A stretch of 64,000 bases of DNA from Rhizobium sp. CG5 (GTDB taxonomy: Bacteria > Pseudomonadota > Alphaproteobacteria > Rhizobiales > Rhizobiaceae): positions 62,001 through 126,000 of the forward strand of contig NZ_JABAEF010000011.1 in the NCBI RefSeq assembly GCF_023701945.1, given 5' to 3'. A program made the position numbers and the translations under genes. This document shows, in pieces, positions 8,683 to 17,683 of this stretch. Each line of letters begins with the position of its first letter. Position 1 is the stretch's first letter. The notes below the pieces were generated by a model. That model saw only the letters and a program-made list of their open reading frames with translations, did not search any database and was not told where the DNA came from.

Positions 8683-9543
8683 ATGGTTGGCGTCGTCGTC
8701 GATGAAGTGAAGGACCAGTCCGCCCGGCTTACGGTAAAGGTTTGGGGCACGCGCGGTTCGACACCTGTCTCAGGCCCCGCTTATTCGCGCTATGGCGGCA
8801 ACACAACCTGCATTGAGGTGCGCTGCGGCAAGCGGGTGCTGATATTCGATGCCGGGACGGGTATAGTGCCTGCGGGCCGGCAACTTCTATTGGAAGACGA
8901 GACCGACCTACACCTCTTTTTGACCCATAGTCATTACGATCACATCATCGGACTGCCGTTCTTTGCGCCGCTGCACAAGCCGCATATGTCCGTCACCATT
9001 GCGTCCGGCCACATGGAAGGCAGGATGACGACGCGCCAGCTTGTCGCAGAGATCATGCAGCCACCTTGGTTTCCGGTCTGTCCCGATGTCTTCAAGGCGG
9101 CTGTTACCTATCAGAACTTCATGCCGGAAGATCAGCTTGAGCCGGTGCCCGGCGTCGTGTTGCGCACCGGCCGGCTGAGGCATCCGGGCGGCGCCGTGGG
9201 ATATCGCATCGAATTCGCCGGCAAGGTGGTGGCGATCATAACGGATACCGAACATGTGCCGGGCGAACTGGACGAACACGTGATGAAACTCGCTGAGGGC
9301 GCTGATCTGTTTCTTTATGACAGCGCCTATTGCGACGAGGAAATGAACAAGTATAACGGCTTCGGACATTCGTCCTGGCAGCAGGCAATCCGTGTTGGCG
9401 AGGCGGCAAATGTGCAGACGATTGCCATGATCCACCACAGTTTCTTTCACGAGGACAAGGATCTCGATCGCGTCGCAGCTCAGGCCAAAGCCCTGTTCGA
9501 TCGTTCACATGTCGTCAGGGACGGACAGGTCTTCGAATTGTAA
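8683..9543 (+). CDS. Metallo-beta-lactamase-fold hydrolase, possible cyclic-nucleotide phosphodiesterase
   Basis: This 286-aa cytoplasmic protein has the metal-binding motif THSHYDH (H82-x-H84-x-D86-H87). VWGTRGSTPVSG and RYGGNTTCIEV at its N terminus are typical of the RNase Z/PhnP/class II cAMP phosphodiesterase-like branch. IITDTEH and a C-terminal HH segment add further metal ligands. It sits 35 bp after the cNMP-binding gene and 89 bp before the adenylate cyclase gene. That context suggests it hydrolyses a cyclic nucleotide or another phosphodiester made by the neighbours. The fold is certain; the substrate is inference. Confidence 0.85.
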   Translation: MVGVVVDEVKDQSARLTVKVWGTRGSTPVSGPAYSRYGGNTTCIEVRCGKRVLIFDAGTGIVPAGRQLLLEDETDLHLFLTHSHYDHIIGLPFFAPLHKPHMSVTIASGHMEGRMTTRQLVAEIMQPPWFPVCPDVFKAAVTYQNFMPEDQLEPVPGVVLRTGRLRHPGGAVGYRIEFAGKVVAIITDTEHVPGELDEHVMKLAEGADLFLYDSAYCDEEMNKYNGFGHSSWQQAIRVGEAANVQTIAMIHHSFFHEDKDLDRVAAQAKALFDRSHVVRDGQVFEL

Positions 9544-9632
9544 CCGCGTGCCGGGAAGAAATCCGTCTCTCTCCAGCCATTCTCCTTCTTTAAGGGAGAC
9601 AGCAGGGTTTCATCCAAAAGGTTAAATGATTG

Positions 9633-11336
9633 ATGGCGAAGCCTCCGGCGCGGCCCTTTCTTCCGGATAAAGCGGCCCGAACGCTGGGATTGATCACGGG
9701 TGTGATCATGTTCACGTTCGTCAGCATGCACCTTTTGAACCACGCGATGTTACTGGTATCGGAGGAAGCCGCCGGCCATGTCCTGCGGGTCTTCAAGGTG
9801 ATCTGGCGCAATCCGCTCGGCGCCATTGTGCTATATGGCGCCTTTATAATCCACTTCCTGTTGGCACTGCGCTCGCTCTATCTGATGCGGCATTTCGATA
9901 TGCGGATCGGCAAGATGGTCCAGCTCGGCTTCGGGCTTTCGCTGCCAATTCTGATTTCGGCGCATGTTATCTCGGCGCGCCTGCCAATTCTGTTTGCCGG
10001 CCCCGACAGTCGATACGACACCGTCATTCGTTTCATGTGGTCGGACAGTCTTTTTGCTTTCAGGATGTTTGCAGCGATATTTGTGGCCTGGATCCATGGC
10101 TGCATCGGTCTTTATTCCGCGATCAGTCATCGGGAATGGTATCAGCGCTTCGCCAACCTCTTCTTTGCAGCCGCGGTGATCGTTCCGACACTCGCACTCG
10201 CCGGTATCGTCGCGTCCGGGCAAAGGCTTGATCCGGCCACCGCAGGCGATCGAGGCGATCTGAGCACATTGCCCCAGGAACTGCATGGAAACTGGATCGC
10301 TCAATCACTCAACCTGGACCTCTCCCAGATAGAGCGCCACTTCTTTATCATTCTGGCGGCATGCTGCGCCGTGGTGCTGGTGCTGAGCATTATCCGCAAA
10401 AGCAGGCAGAAGGAGCTCGAAATCGCCATCACCTACACCCATGGTGCGTTTGTCCGGGTGCCGCGCGGAACCAGCGTGCTCGAGGCCAGCCACATCGGCC
10501 ACATCGACCACTACTCGGCCTGTGGCGGAAAGGGACGATGCTCGACCTGCCGCGTTCGGGTTGTCGAGACGGATGGACCGCTGCCTCCCCCGAATGCCAT
10601 CGAGCAGGCAACGCTCGGTCGCATCCAGGCTCAGCCTGACGTTCGGCTTAGCTGCCAGCTGCGACCGGACTACGATCTCGTCGTCGACCAGCAGCTTCTG
10701 GTGCCCAAGGGTGGAGATCGGCGGTCGCTCAATGACGAACCCAACGGAGGCCGGGAGAAGGAGATCCTGGTGATGTTCTCGGATCTGAGAAACTTCACGA
10801 CGATTTCGGAAAGCAGCCTGCCCTACGATATCGTCTTCCTGCTCAATTCCTATTTTGCAATCCTGGTCCAGGCGATCGAGGCAGCCGGGGGACGCGTCGA
10901 CAAATATATCGGCGACGGGGTGATGGCAATCTTCGATATCGACAAGCGCGGAGCCAGTGACGTGTGTCGCCGCGCGCTCGGGGCCGCAGCCAGGATTGTG
11001 GCTGAGACGAAAAAGCTCAACAAGACGCTGCGGAAGGATTTTTCTGTCGATCTGGAGGTCGCGATTGGCATGCACTACGGGCCTGCTATCGTCGGGCTTG
11101 TCGGCTATGGCAAGGTGGCAACGCTGACCGCGATCGGTGATACTGTCAACGTGGCCAGCCGTCTGGAGAATGTCGCAAAGCAGTTCAATGCCGCTGTTGC
11201 TGTTTCGGAAACCGTGATGTTGCTGGCCGATCTTCCGCACGAAGGCATGTCAACCCAACTGATCGCTCTGAAGGGCCGCCGTGTTGAGATGCGCGTGCTG
11301 CTGATTTCGGCCGAGCAGATCGCGCGTTATCGATAG
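9633..11336 (+). CDS. cyaC: CyaC-type membrane adenylate cyclase with dihaem anchor and [2Fe-2S] domain
   Basis: The protein has 567 aa. A six-helix membrane domain (about 15-250) carries histidines at H33/H37, H74, H111 and H155, matching the tetra-His dihaem-b signature of succinate-quinone oxidoreductase anchors. A ferredoxin-like domain follows, with C297-x5-C303-x2-C306-x34-C341. The C-terminal class III cyclase domain has metal Asp384 (FSDLRNF) and Asp428 (GDGVMAIF), substrate-specifying Lys494 and Asp503, and Asn506/Arg510 in NVASRLE. This is the architecture of Sinorhizobium meliloti CyaC, a quinone/redox-responsive adenylate cyclase. It would make cAMP in response to the redox state of the respiratory chain. 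The start is ATG 9633 (a TTG lies one codon earlier). Activity is likely, since all catalytic residues are present. Confidence 0.93.
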   Translation: MAKPPARPFLPDKAARTLGLITGVIMFTFVSMHLLNHAMLLVSEEAAGHVLRVFKVIWRNPLGAIVLYGAFIIHFLLALRSLYLMRHFDMRIGKMVQLGFGLSLPILISAHVISARLPILFAGPDSRYDTVIRFMWSDSLFAFRMFAAIFVAWIHGCIGLYSAISHREWYQRFANLFFAAAVIVPTLALAGIVASGQRLDPATAGDRGDLSTLPQELHGNWIAQSLNLDLSQIERHFFIILAACCAVVLVLSIIRKSRQKELEIAITYTHGAFVRVPRGTSVLEASHIGHIDHYSACGGKGRCSTCRVRVVETDGPLPPPNAIEQATLGRIQAQPDVRLSCQLRPDYDLVVDQQLLVPKGGDRRSLNDEPNGGREKEILVMFSDLRNFTTISESSLPYDIVFLLNSYFAILVQAIEAAGGRVDKYIGDGVMAIFDIDKRGASDVCRRALGAAARIVAETKKLNKTLRKDFSVDLEVAIGMHYGPAIVGLVGYGKVATLTAIGDTVNVASRLENVAKQFNAAVAVSETVMLLADLPHEGMSTQLIALKGRRVEMRVLLISAEQIARYR

Positions 11337-11454
11337 ATGCCGAGTTCCAGTACACCGCATCGTGTCTTGGCACGATGCGGTCCCGGTTGGCTCGGGCACG
11401 ACTTTAGCGTATCAAAACATGAACATCTGTTGCCGTCGACTTTTGGAGCTCCCC

Positions 11455-12411
11455 ATGAATACCGGCCGTCGGATACTTGCCGCGTTGATGCTCGCCGGTC
11501 TCTTCGCCGACCCTGCCCTCACTGACGACGGGCGCAGCCAGAAGCTGACGGACGGATTCGACGGGACGGACTTCGCATCGGAAGGTGGGCTCTATTACCG
11601 TGAAAACGATGAGCAGGCTGCCGGAACCTATACGTTCCAGAGTGCCGTCAAGCGCGACGGACCTGGAGCGCTGGAGTTGAGTGTGCGCTCACTGTGCGCG
11701 GCTGGTGACAATGCCTGCAGCGAGCGCGCGGAAATCTGGGAGAAGACCGAGCTTCGCGTGCCCTACGATGAACCGGTTTGGTACGGATTTTCGATGAAGC
11801 TTGCCGAACCGGTCCCGCAGGACGATCATCGCTATCTGATGGCACAATGGAAGCGCGAAATCGGCCCGACGGCTGAAGGCGATTACAGCCCCTTCATTGC
11901 GTTGAGGCTCGAGCGCGGCCGGATGTTCTTCACCGTCGAAACGAACCTTATCGCCGGCGGCCCTGCGGCCCAAAATGGCCATTGCCCGGCAGGCAGCACG
12001 CCGGTCTGGAACCGCCCGCAAGACAAGCAGATGCGGGCGCTCGTGGCCACCGGCACCGACTGGGACGACAAGGGCGTCGCCGAATTCCCCGACTGCACCG
12101 ACCAGATACGGACGGTTACGCACAATCCCCTGCCCGTTGCCTCAAGCGACTGGATCGACTTCGCCATCTATTCGCATCCCGATGCCAAGGGTAAAGGTCG
12201 GGTCGAGATATTCGCCGACGGGATCTGGATCGCAACCGTCACCGGGCATATCGGCCATGACGACGTAGGCCTCGGCCAGAACCAATATTTCAAGTTTGGC
12301 CCCTATCGCGCCGGCCACCCAGGAATATGGACGGTCTATTACGACAACTTTCGCCGCTCTCCAGATTGCATCGATGTGTTGGGCGAAGAGACCTGTCGGA
12401 GGTTCAACTAA
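11455..12411 (+). CDS. Secreted polysaccharide lyase-like protein
   Basis: This 318-aa protein starts with a signal peptide (MNTGRRILAALMLAGLFADP), so it is exported. The mature part is a beta-jelly-roll of the bacterial polysaccharide lyase type (Pfam Polysacc_lyase, related to PL20 glucuronan lyases): CSERAEIWEKTELR, WYGFSMKL, YLMAQWKRE, PFIALRLERGRMFFTVE, and a C-terminal GPYRAGHPGIWTVYYDNFR. Four to six cysteines could form disulfides. ATG 11455 is chosen because GGAG lies 6 nt upstream and the signal peptide follows directly; starts further upstream add 31 unlikely residues. It may trim or release a uronate-containing surface polysaccharide, consistent with the nearby uronate epimerase gene. 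The cleavage specificity is unknown. Confidence 0.8.
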   Translation: MNTGRRILAALMLAGLFADPALTDDGRSQKLTDGFDGTDFASEGGLYYRENDEQAAGTYTFQSAVKRDGPGALELSVRSLCAAGDNACSERAEIWEKTELRVPYDEPVWYGFSMKLAEPVPQDDHRYLMAQWKREIGPTAEGDYSPFIALRLERGRMFFTVETNLIAGGPAAQNGHCPAGSTPVWNRPQDKQMRALVATGTDWDDKGVAEFPDCTDQIRTVTHNPLPVASSDWIDFAIYSHPDAKGKGRVEIFADGIWIATVTGHIGHDDVGLGQNQYFKFGPYRAGHPGIWTVYYDNFRRSPDCIDVLGEETCRRFN

Positions 12412-12501
12412 AGCGCCTCTGTCGCATGGTCAGCGGAAACGTCTTGTTGCTGAAGCCCTCAGTCTAGCCTGCCTCGAATATAAGATCTGCCGGCGCACCT
12501 T

Positions 12502-12757
12502 ATACCAAGTGTCGATGATAGGAACCTATAGGATGGCTTATGGCAGGTCTCTGGCTAGGCGCGGTGCGCAGGGCGATGCTTGTCGCATCGGCCAAGCGGC
12601 GCAACAACGCCAGAGGCCTGCCATAAGCCATCTTCGGCCGGCTTCTCGGACCTTCTGGCGTCGTCGAGCCCCTCGACCGATGCGCAAGCATCGCTCTTCG
12701 GACCTCTCCTAGCCAGCAGGGCCGGTCCTATAGGTTCCTATCATCGACACTTGGTAT
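12502..12757. repeat. 256-bp nested palindromic element (MITE- or RIME-like)
   Basis: The ends are a perfect 32-bp inverted repeat (12502-12533 against 12726-12757; outer sequence ATACCAAGTG...CACTTGGTAT). Inside lies a second inverted repeat of 23 bp with one mismatch (12532-12554 against 12610-12632). A third, imperfect one pairs about 12551-12593 with 12675-12716. Open frames crossing it look non-coding. The layout fits a non-autonomous transposable element, or a rhizobial intergenic mosaic element, in the gap between the lyase and transporter genes. A TA/AT context at the ends hints at TA-targeting transposition, but this is not decisive. Confidence 0.75.
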
Positions 12758-12892
12758 TAGACACATTTTTCGGGCCGTCTTGTAAGCCATGGACAGTGTC
12801 AAAACCGTGGGCTACGGTGCCGTGCGTCTAAGAGCCAATACGAGCAAGGACTGCTGTTTAAGACACTGAGATGCGGGGGCAATACTTGATTG

Positions 12893-14782
12893 ATGGCGGT
12901 TCCTTCTGATTTGCTTTCCGTGGAAATGCTCAGCGTTTCCTTTCAATTGTTGCACGGAAATATAGATGCGGTTCGCTCTATGTCGATGCACGTTGCGCCC
13001 GGCCGGGTCACGGCCCTGGTTGGTGAGTCCGGCTCCGGAAAATCCGCGCTTGGCCGCGCCATCATGGGCATTGAGGCCCACTACGCCAAGATCAGCGGAC
13101 GGATCATTTTCAACGACCCTGAAGGCAATGGCCCGGTCGATCTCCTCAGCCTGCCACGAGATGGCCGTCGAATTCGACAGATCCGTGGACGCCGCATCGG
13201 AATGATATTCCAGGAGCCGATGACCTCCTTCTCAGCGCTTCATACCGTCGGCAACCAGATCGAAGAGGTATTGCGCATCCACACGAGCCTTTCGGTCGAG
13301 GAGCGGCGACAGCAGTCGGAGGACATGCTCGGGCTGGTGGGCTTCGACAGGCCCGATCGCGTTTTCGACATGTATCCCTTCGAATTGTCCGGCGGCATGC
13401 GCCAGCGCGCCATGATCGCCATGGCGCTGATTGGACGGCCGGCGCTGCTGATTGCCGATGAGCCGACGACCGCCCTCGACGTCACAATCCAGGCCCAGAT
13501 CCTCAAGCTGCTCAATGAGTTGCAGTCGAGCCTAGGCATGGCGATGCTGCTCATTACCCATGATCTCGGCGTTGTCGCCAGCATGGCAGACGAGGTCGTC
13601 GTCATGTACCGTGGTGCAGTGGTGGAATCGGGCAGTGTCGACGACATTTTCGGCAATCCGCAGCATGCCTATACCCGCGGCCTGCTGGCCGCCGTACCGA
13701 CTTTCGATATGCCGCGCGGCGAGCGGCTGAAACCGCTGCGCGAAATCCGCGTGCAGACGACAGGCCTGCTTGGAGAGCGTAAGCGCCCTGCCAGCGGGAC
13801 ATCGGACGTCTTACTGTCCATCCGTCATATCAGCAAAACCTATCGGCCGAGGAATACAAAAGGGTTCTTCGCAGAGGCGCCCATCGCCACCAGGGCCGTG
13901 CATGACGTTTCCTTTGACATCCGCCGCGGCGAGACGCTGGGTCTCGTGGGCGAAAGCGGCTGCGGCAAGACAACGCTGAGCAAGATCCTCATGCGCGGCG
14001 TGACCCCAGATCAGGGGTCCATCATCTATCGCGGCGCGGCCGGCGACACCGACGTGCTGAGCGCCAAGGGCGAGGCGCTGAACCACCTGCGCACGTCGAT
14101 CCAGATTGTGTTTCAGGATCCCGTATCCTCCCTCTCGCCGCGCATGACTGTGCGCGGCATCATCGGCGAGCCATTGGAAATCCATGAGCACGGCAGTGGC
14201 CCCGAACGGCTAGCCCTGATCAAGCGACTGGTCGAAGCCGTCGGCCTGCCGGCCTCGTCGCTTGGACGCTATCCGCACAGTTTCTCGGGGGGGCAGCGCC
14301 AGCGCATCGGCATCGCCCGCGCCCTGGCGCTGGGTCCCGACCTGCTGATCTGCGACGAGCCCGTCTCGGCCCTGGATGTTTCGGTGCAGGCGCAGGTCCT
14401 CAACCTGTTGAAGGATCTGCGCGCAGAACTCGGGCTGACCTATCTCTTCATCTCGCACAATCTGGCAGTGGTGAACTACATGGCCGATCGGGTTGCGGTG
14501 ATGTATGCCGGCCGCATTGTCGAGATCGCCCCGTGTGACGTCATCATGCGCAATCCTGTGCATCCCTATACGCGCAAACTGATTGCGGCAGTCCCCTCTC
14601 CCGATCTCAGCCGGCCGATGGACTTCGATAGCGCCGGCCAACCCTCGACCGTGGCCCGGAACACCTGGGCGAATTGCTTTCTCGACGACGGAAATCCCGA
14701 CGATCTTGCCCATGTCAACGTTGGCCCGGGCCATTTTGTGCTGGCCCGACGTGAGGTTGACGCGCGGGAGCTGGCATCGTGA
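12893..14782 (+). CDS. Peptide-type ABC transporter, fused dual ATPase subunit
   Basis: This 629-aa protein has two complete ABC ATPase domains in one chain. Domain 1 has [11 protein letters not shown], signature [11 protein letters not shown] and Walker [13 protein letters not shown]. Domain 2 has [11 protein letters not shown], signature [11 protein letters not shown] and [12 protein letters not shown]. Each ends with the oligopeptide-transporter C-terminal region (HPYTR...AAVP). Such fusions power oligopeptide, dipeptide or microcin C-type importers (YejF/GsiA architecture). The ATG at 12893 follows a GGGGG. Its stop overlaps the substrate-binding gene start by 4 bp. It heads a four-gene importer operon inserted among polysaccharide genes. 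Confidence 0.93.
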   Translation: MAVPSDLLSVEMLSVSFQLLHGNIDAVRSMSMHVAPGRVTALVGESGSGKSALGRAIMGIEAHYAKISGRIIFNDPEGNGPVDLLSLPRDGRRIRQIRGRRIGMIFQEPMTSFSALHTVGNQIEEVLRIHTSLSVEERRQQSEDMLGLVGFDRPDRVFDMYPFELSGGMRQRAMIAMALIGRPALLIADEPTTALDVTIQAQILKLLNELQSSLGMAMLLITHDLGVVASMADEVVVMYRGAVVESGSVDDIFGNPQHAYTRGLLAAVPTFDMPRGERLKPLREIRVQTTGLLGERKRPASGTSDVLLSIRHISKTYRPRNTKGFFAEAPIATRAVHDVSFDIRRGETLGLVGESGCGKTTLSKILMRGVTPDQGSIIYRGAAGDTDVLSAKGEALNHLRTSIQIVFQDPVSSLSPRMTVRGIIGEPLEIHEHGSGPERLALIKRLVEAVGLPASSLGRYPHSFSGGQRQRIGIARALALGPDLLICDEPVSALDVSVQAQVLNLLKDLRAELGLTYLFISHNLAVVNYMADRVAVMYAGRIVEIAPCDVIMRNPVHPYTRKLIAAVPSPDLSRPMDFDSAGQPSTVARNTWANCFLDDGNPDDLAHVNVGPGHFVLARREVDARELAS

Positions 14783-16683
14783 TCAACCGGCGAACCCTGC
14801 TTGCTCTGATGGCCAGCGGCGCGATACGGCCGACCTATGCAATGACCGCTGTAGACGAGCCCGAGAACCTGGTCGATCTCGTGCGCGCCGGAAAACTTCC
14901 CCCTATGCGCGAGCGCCTGCCCCGGACGCCGCGGATCGTGCCGCTGACCGAATCCGGCTACGCGCCCGGCCGCTACGGCGGCATTATCCGCATGCTGATC
15001 GCCAGCCAGCGCGACATCCGCTACATGCCGATCTACAGTTATTCCCGGCTTGTCGGCTACGACCGAAAGTTCAACTTTCAGCCAGACATTCTGCGCAGCT
15101 TCGAGGTGGACGACGCACGCGTTTTCACGATGCACCTTCGGCCTGGACACCGCTGGTCTGACGGCACGCCGCTGACGGTCGAGGATTTCCGCTATGTTTG
15201 GGATGACATGTTCCACAACAAGGAGCTTCACGGCGGCGGGATCCCGACCGTTCTTATCGTCAACGGCAAGGAGCCGAAGTTCGAGATACTGGACGATATG
15301 ACCGTGCGCTATAGCTGGGAAGATCCGAACCCGGAGTTTCTCGGCGAACTGGCCTCTCCAGTCGCGACGCGTCTGATGCAACCGTCGCACTACATGAAGC
15401 AGTTTCACCCGAAATACCAAACCGCCGATCGTTTGAGTTCCTTGATCGAGGAGGAGAATGTTCAGGATTGGGTCGCGCTGCATCAAAAGATGTCGCGCAG
15501 TGCCCGGCCGGAAAACCCCGATCTGCCGACACTCGATCCGTGGCGCAACACCACCACGCCGCCGGCCGGATACTTCGTCTTCGAGCGCAACCCCTATTTT
15601 CACCGGGTAGACGAAAACGGGCTGCAGCTTCCCTATGTCGACAAGATAGCGCTCAGCGTTGGCTCGGGCGACCTGATTTCCGCAAAGGCGGCATCCAGCG
15701 AGAGCGACCTGCAGCTCAACAATATCAGTTTCTCCGACTATACCTTCCTCAAAAGCGCCGAGCCACACGGCGATATCGAGGTTAAGCTGTGGAAGCGCAC
15801 CGAGGGCTCGCGTGTCGCGATCATTCCCAATCTTAACTGCGCCGATCTGGTCTGGCGCCGCGTACTCTGGGATGTACGGGTCCGCCGGGCGCTGTCGCTG
15901 GCGATCAATCGCGACGAGATCAACAAGGCGGTGTTTTTTGGCCTTGGCCAAGCGAGCTCTAACACTGTGCTGCCCGACAGCCCTCTGTTCAAACAGAGAT
16001 ACCGCGATGCATGGGCGGGTTTTGATCCGGACCAGGCCAATGCGCTGCTCGACGACGCCGGGCTGACACGCAAGGCCAGGCATGGCCCGCGGATGCTGCC
16101 GGACGGGCGCGAATGCAGCATCATCGTCGAAACGACGGCCGAGAACAGTTTCGAGGCGGATGTGCTGGAACTGGTGACGGACTATTTCCACCAGATCGGC
16201 ATCCGCATTTTCACCCATGTCTCTCATCGGGAGCTGTTCCGCCAGCGCATCGTCAACGGCAATACGCTGATGGCGCTTTGGTGGGGCATCGACAACGGCG
16301 TTCCGACAGCCGACATGTCGCCGCGCGAGCTTGCACCGACCAGCAATGACCAAATCCAATGGCCGCTCTGGGGGCTGCACGAGTTGTCGGGAGGTGGACA
16401 AGGCCGGCCACCGCTCATTCCCGAGGCGCTGGAGCTGCTGGGCCTATTCCACCGTTGGCGGCGCGCCAGCGAATTCAGCGAACGCGAGGCCATCTGGCAC
16501 GCAATGCTCGAAATCTTCACGCAACAGGTCTTTACCATCGGTATCGTCAACTCCGTACTTCAGCCGGTGGTCAAGAACAGACATCTGCGCAACCTGCCGG
16601 AAAAGGGCCTGTTCGGTTTCGACCCGACCTCCTATCTCGGTATCTACATGCCCGACACGTTCTGGCTCGAGCAAGAGGCCTGA
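14779..16683 (+). CDS. ABC transporter substrate-binding protein, family 5
   Basis: This is a 634-aa extracytoplasmic solute-binding protein of the oligopeptide/nickel family (SBP_bac_5). It starts with GTG overlapping the ATPase stop. The N terminus [21 protein letters not shown] has a twin-arginine-like pattern and a hydrophobic stretch, so Tat export is possible. Family motifs include VFTMHLRPGHRWSDGTPLTVEDF, broken here into W-S-D-G and V-E-D-F, and VRRALSLAINRDEI. It is larger than DppA/OppA (about 540 aa), resembling YejA-type proteins. It would deliver the ligand to the two downstream permeases. The ligand is unknown; peptides or peptide-like or cell-wall fragments are possible. Confidence 0.9.
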   Translation: MINRRTLLALMASGAIRPTYAMTAVDEPENLVDLVRAGKLPPMRERLPRTPRIVPLTESGYAPGRYGGIIRMLIASQRDIRYMPIYSYSRLVGYDRKFNFQPDILRSFEVDDARVFTMHLRPGHRWSDGTPLTVEDFRYVWDDMFHNKELHGGGIPTVLIVNGKEPKFEILDDMTVRYSWEDPNPEFLGELASPVATRLMQPSHYMKQFHPKYQTADRLSSLIEEENVQDWVALHQKMSRSARPENPDLPTLDPWRNTTTPPAGYFVFERNPYFHRVDENGLQLPYVDKIALSVGSGDLISAKAASSESDLQLNNISFSDYTFLKSAEPHGDIEVKLWKRTEGSRVAIIPNLNCADLVWRRVLWDVRVRRALSLAINRDEINKAVFFGLGQASSNTVLPDSPLFKQRYRDAWAGFDPDQANALLDDAGLTRKARHGPRMLPDGRECSIIVETTAENSFEADVLELVTDYFHQIGIRIFTHVSHRELFRQRIVNGNTLMALWWGIDNGVPTADMSPRELAPTSNDQIQWPLWGLHELSGGGQGRPPLIPEALELLGLFHRWRRASEFSEREAIWHAMLEIFTQQVFTIGIVNSVLQPVVKNRHLRNLPEKGLFGFDPTSYLGIYMPDTFWLEQEA

Positions 16684-16684
16684 G

Positions 16685-17683
16685 ATGATCCGCTATATCG
16701 CCTGGCGAATCGTGATGATGGTTCCGACCCTGATTATGATCTCGATGCTGATTTTTACGATCATCGAGCTGCCTCCGGGCGACTACTTCGAAAGCTATGT
16801 CGAGGAACTGCGCGCAATGGGCGAGCGAGCCGACATGCAGGAGATCGCCGATCTGAAGGCGCGATACGGTTTCGACAAGCCGGCCCCCTTGCGCTACTTC
16901 AACTGGGTGACAAATTTCGTGCAAGGCGACTTCGGTTACTCGTTCGAATATCGCCTGCCGGTGTCTGCGGTCATTGGCGACCGGGTCTGGCTGACCATCC
17001 TTGTGTCCGTCGTCACCATATGCGCCACCTGGCTGATCGCCTTCCCGATCGGCATCTATTCGGCCACTCACAAATATAGCTGGGGCGACTATGGGTTGAC
17101 CCTTTTGGGCCTGATCGGCATCGCGGTACCCAATTTCATCCTGGCGCTGGTTATGATGTATTTCGCCAATATCTGGTTTGGCATCTCGATTGGTCACCTG
17201 GTGGAACCCAGACTGCTCGACGAGCCGATGAGCTGGATGAAATTCAAGTCGATCCTGGAACATCTCTGGATCCCGGTGATCATCATCGGCACGGCCGGCA
17301 CAGCCGGCATGGTGCGGCGGGTCCGCGCCAATCTGCTGGATGAACTGCACAAGCAATATGTGATGACGGCGCGAGCGAAAGGGCTGCATCCGTTCCGCAC
17401 CCTGATCAAGTATCCGTTGCGCATGTCCCTGAACTTCTTCATCTCCGATATCGGTTCCATCCTGCCCGCGATCATATCCGGCGCCGAGATCACGGCCGTC
17501 GTGTTGTCGCTTGAAACGACGGGCCCGATGCTCATCCGGGCGCTGCAGAACCAAGACATGTATCTCGCCGGCTCGTTTTTGATGTTCCTGGCAATCCTGA
17601 CGGTGATCGGCGTGCTTGTGTCCGACATTGCGCTGGCCATTCTCGACCCACGCATCCGGCTGCATGGAGGAAGCGTGAAATGA
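16685..17683 (+). CDS. Peptide-type ABC transporter permease 1 (DppB/YejB-like)
   Basis: This 332-aa integral membrane protein begins MIRYIAWRIVMMVPTLIMIS, the usual first helix of DppB-type permeases. The ATPase-docking loop is YVMTARAKGLHPFRTL. The start is ATG 16685, two bases after the stop of the binding-protein gene; the frame is open far upstream, but that part overlaps the previous gene. Its stop overlaps the next permease start by 4 bp. It forms half of the inner-membrane channel. Confidence 0.93.
   Translation: MIRYIAWRIVMMVPTLIMISMLIFTIIELPPGDYFESYVEELRAMGERADMQEIADLKARYGFDKPAPLRYFNWVTNFVQGDFGYSFEYRLPVSAVIGDRVWLTILVSVVTICATWLIAFPIGIYSATHKYSWGDYGLTLLGLIGIAVPNFILALVMMYFANIWFGISIGHLVEPRLLDEPMSWMKFKSILEHLWIPVIIIGTAGTAGMVRRVRANLLDELHKQYVMTARAKGLHPFRTLIKYPLRMSLNFFISDIGSILPAIISGAEITAVVLSLETTGPMLIRALQNQDMYLAGSFLMFLAILTVIGVLVSDIALAILDPRIRLHGGSVK

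Noticed and set aside
12296..12831. Small plus-strand open frames crossing the nested palindrome
   Set aside because: They contain repeated peptide fragments only because the DNA is palindromic, and they lack ribosome sites.
14566..16401. Long minus-strand open frame (about 611 codons) opposite the family 5 binding-protein gene
   Set aside because: Shadow of the real gene, with Arg/His-rich low-information sequence and no motif.
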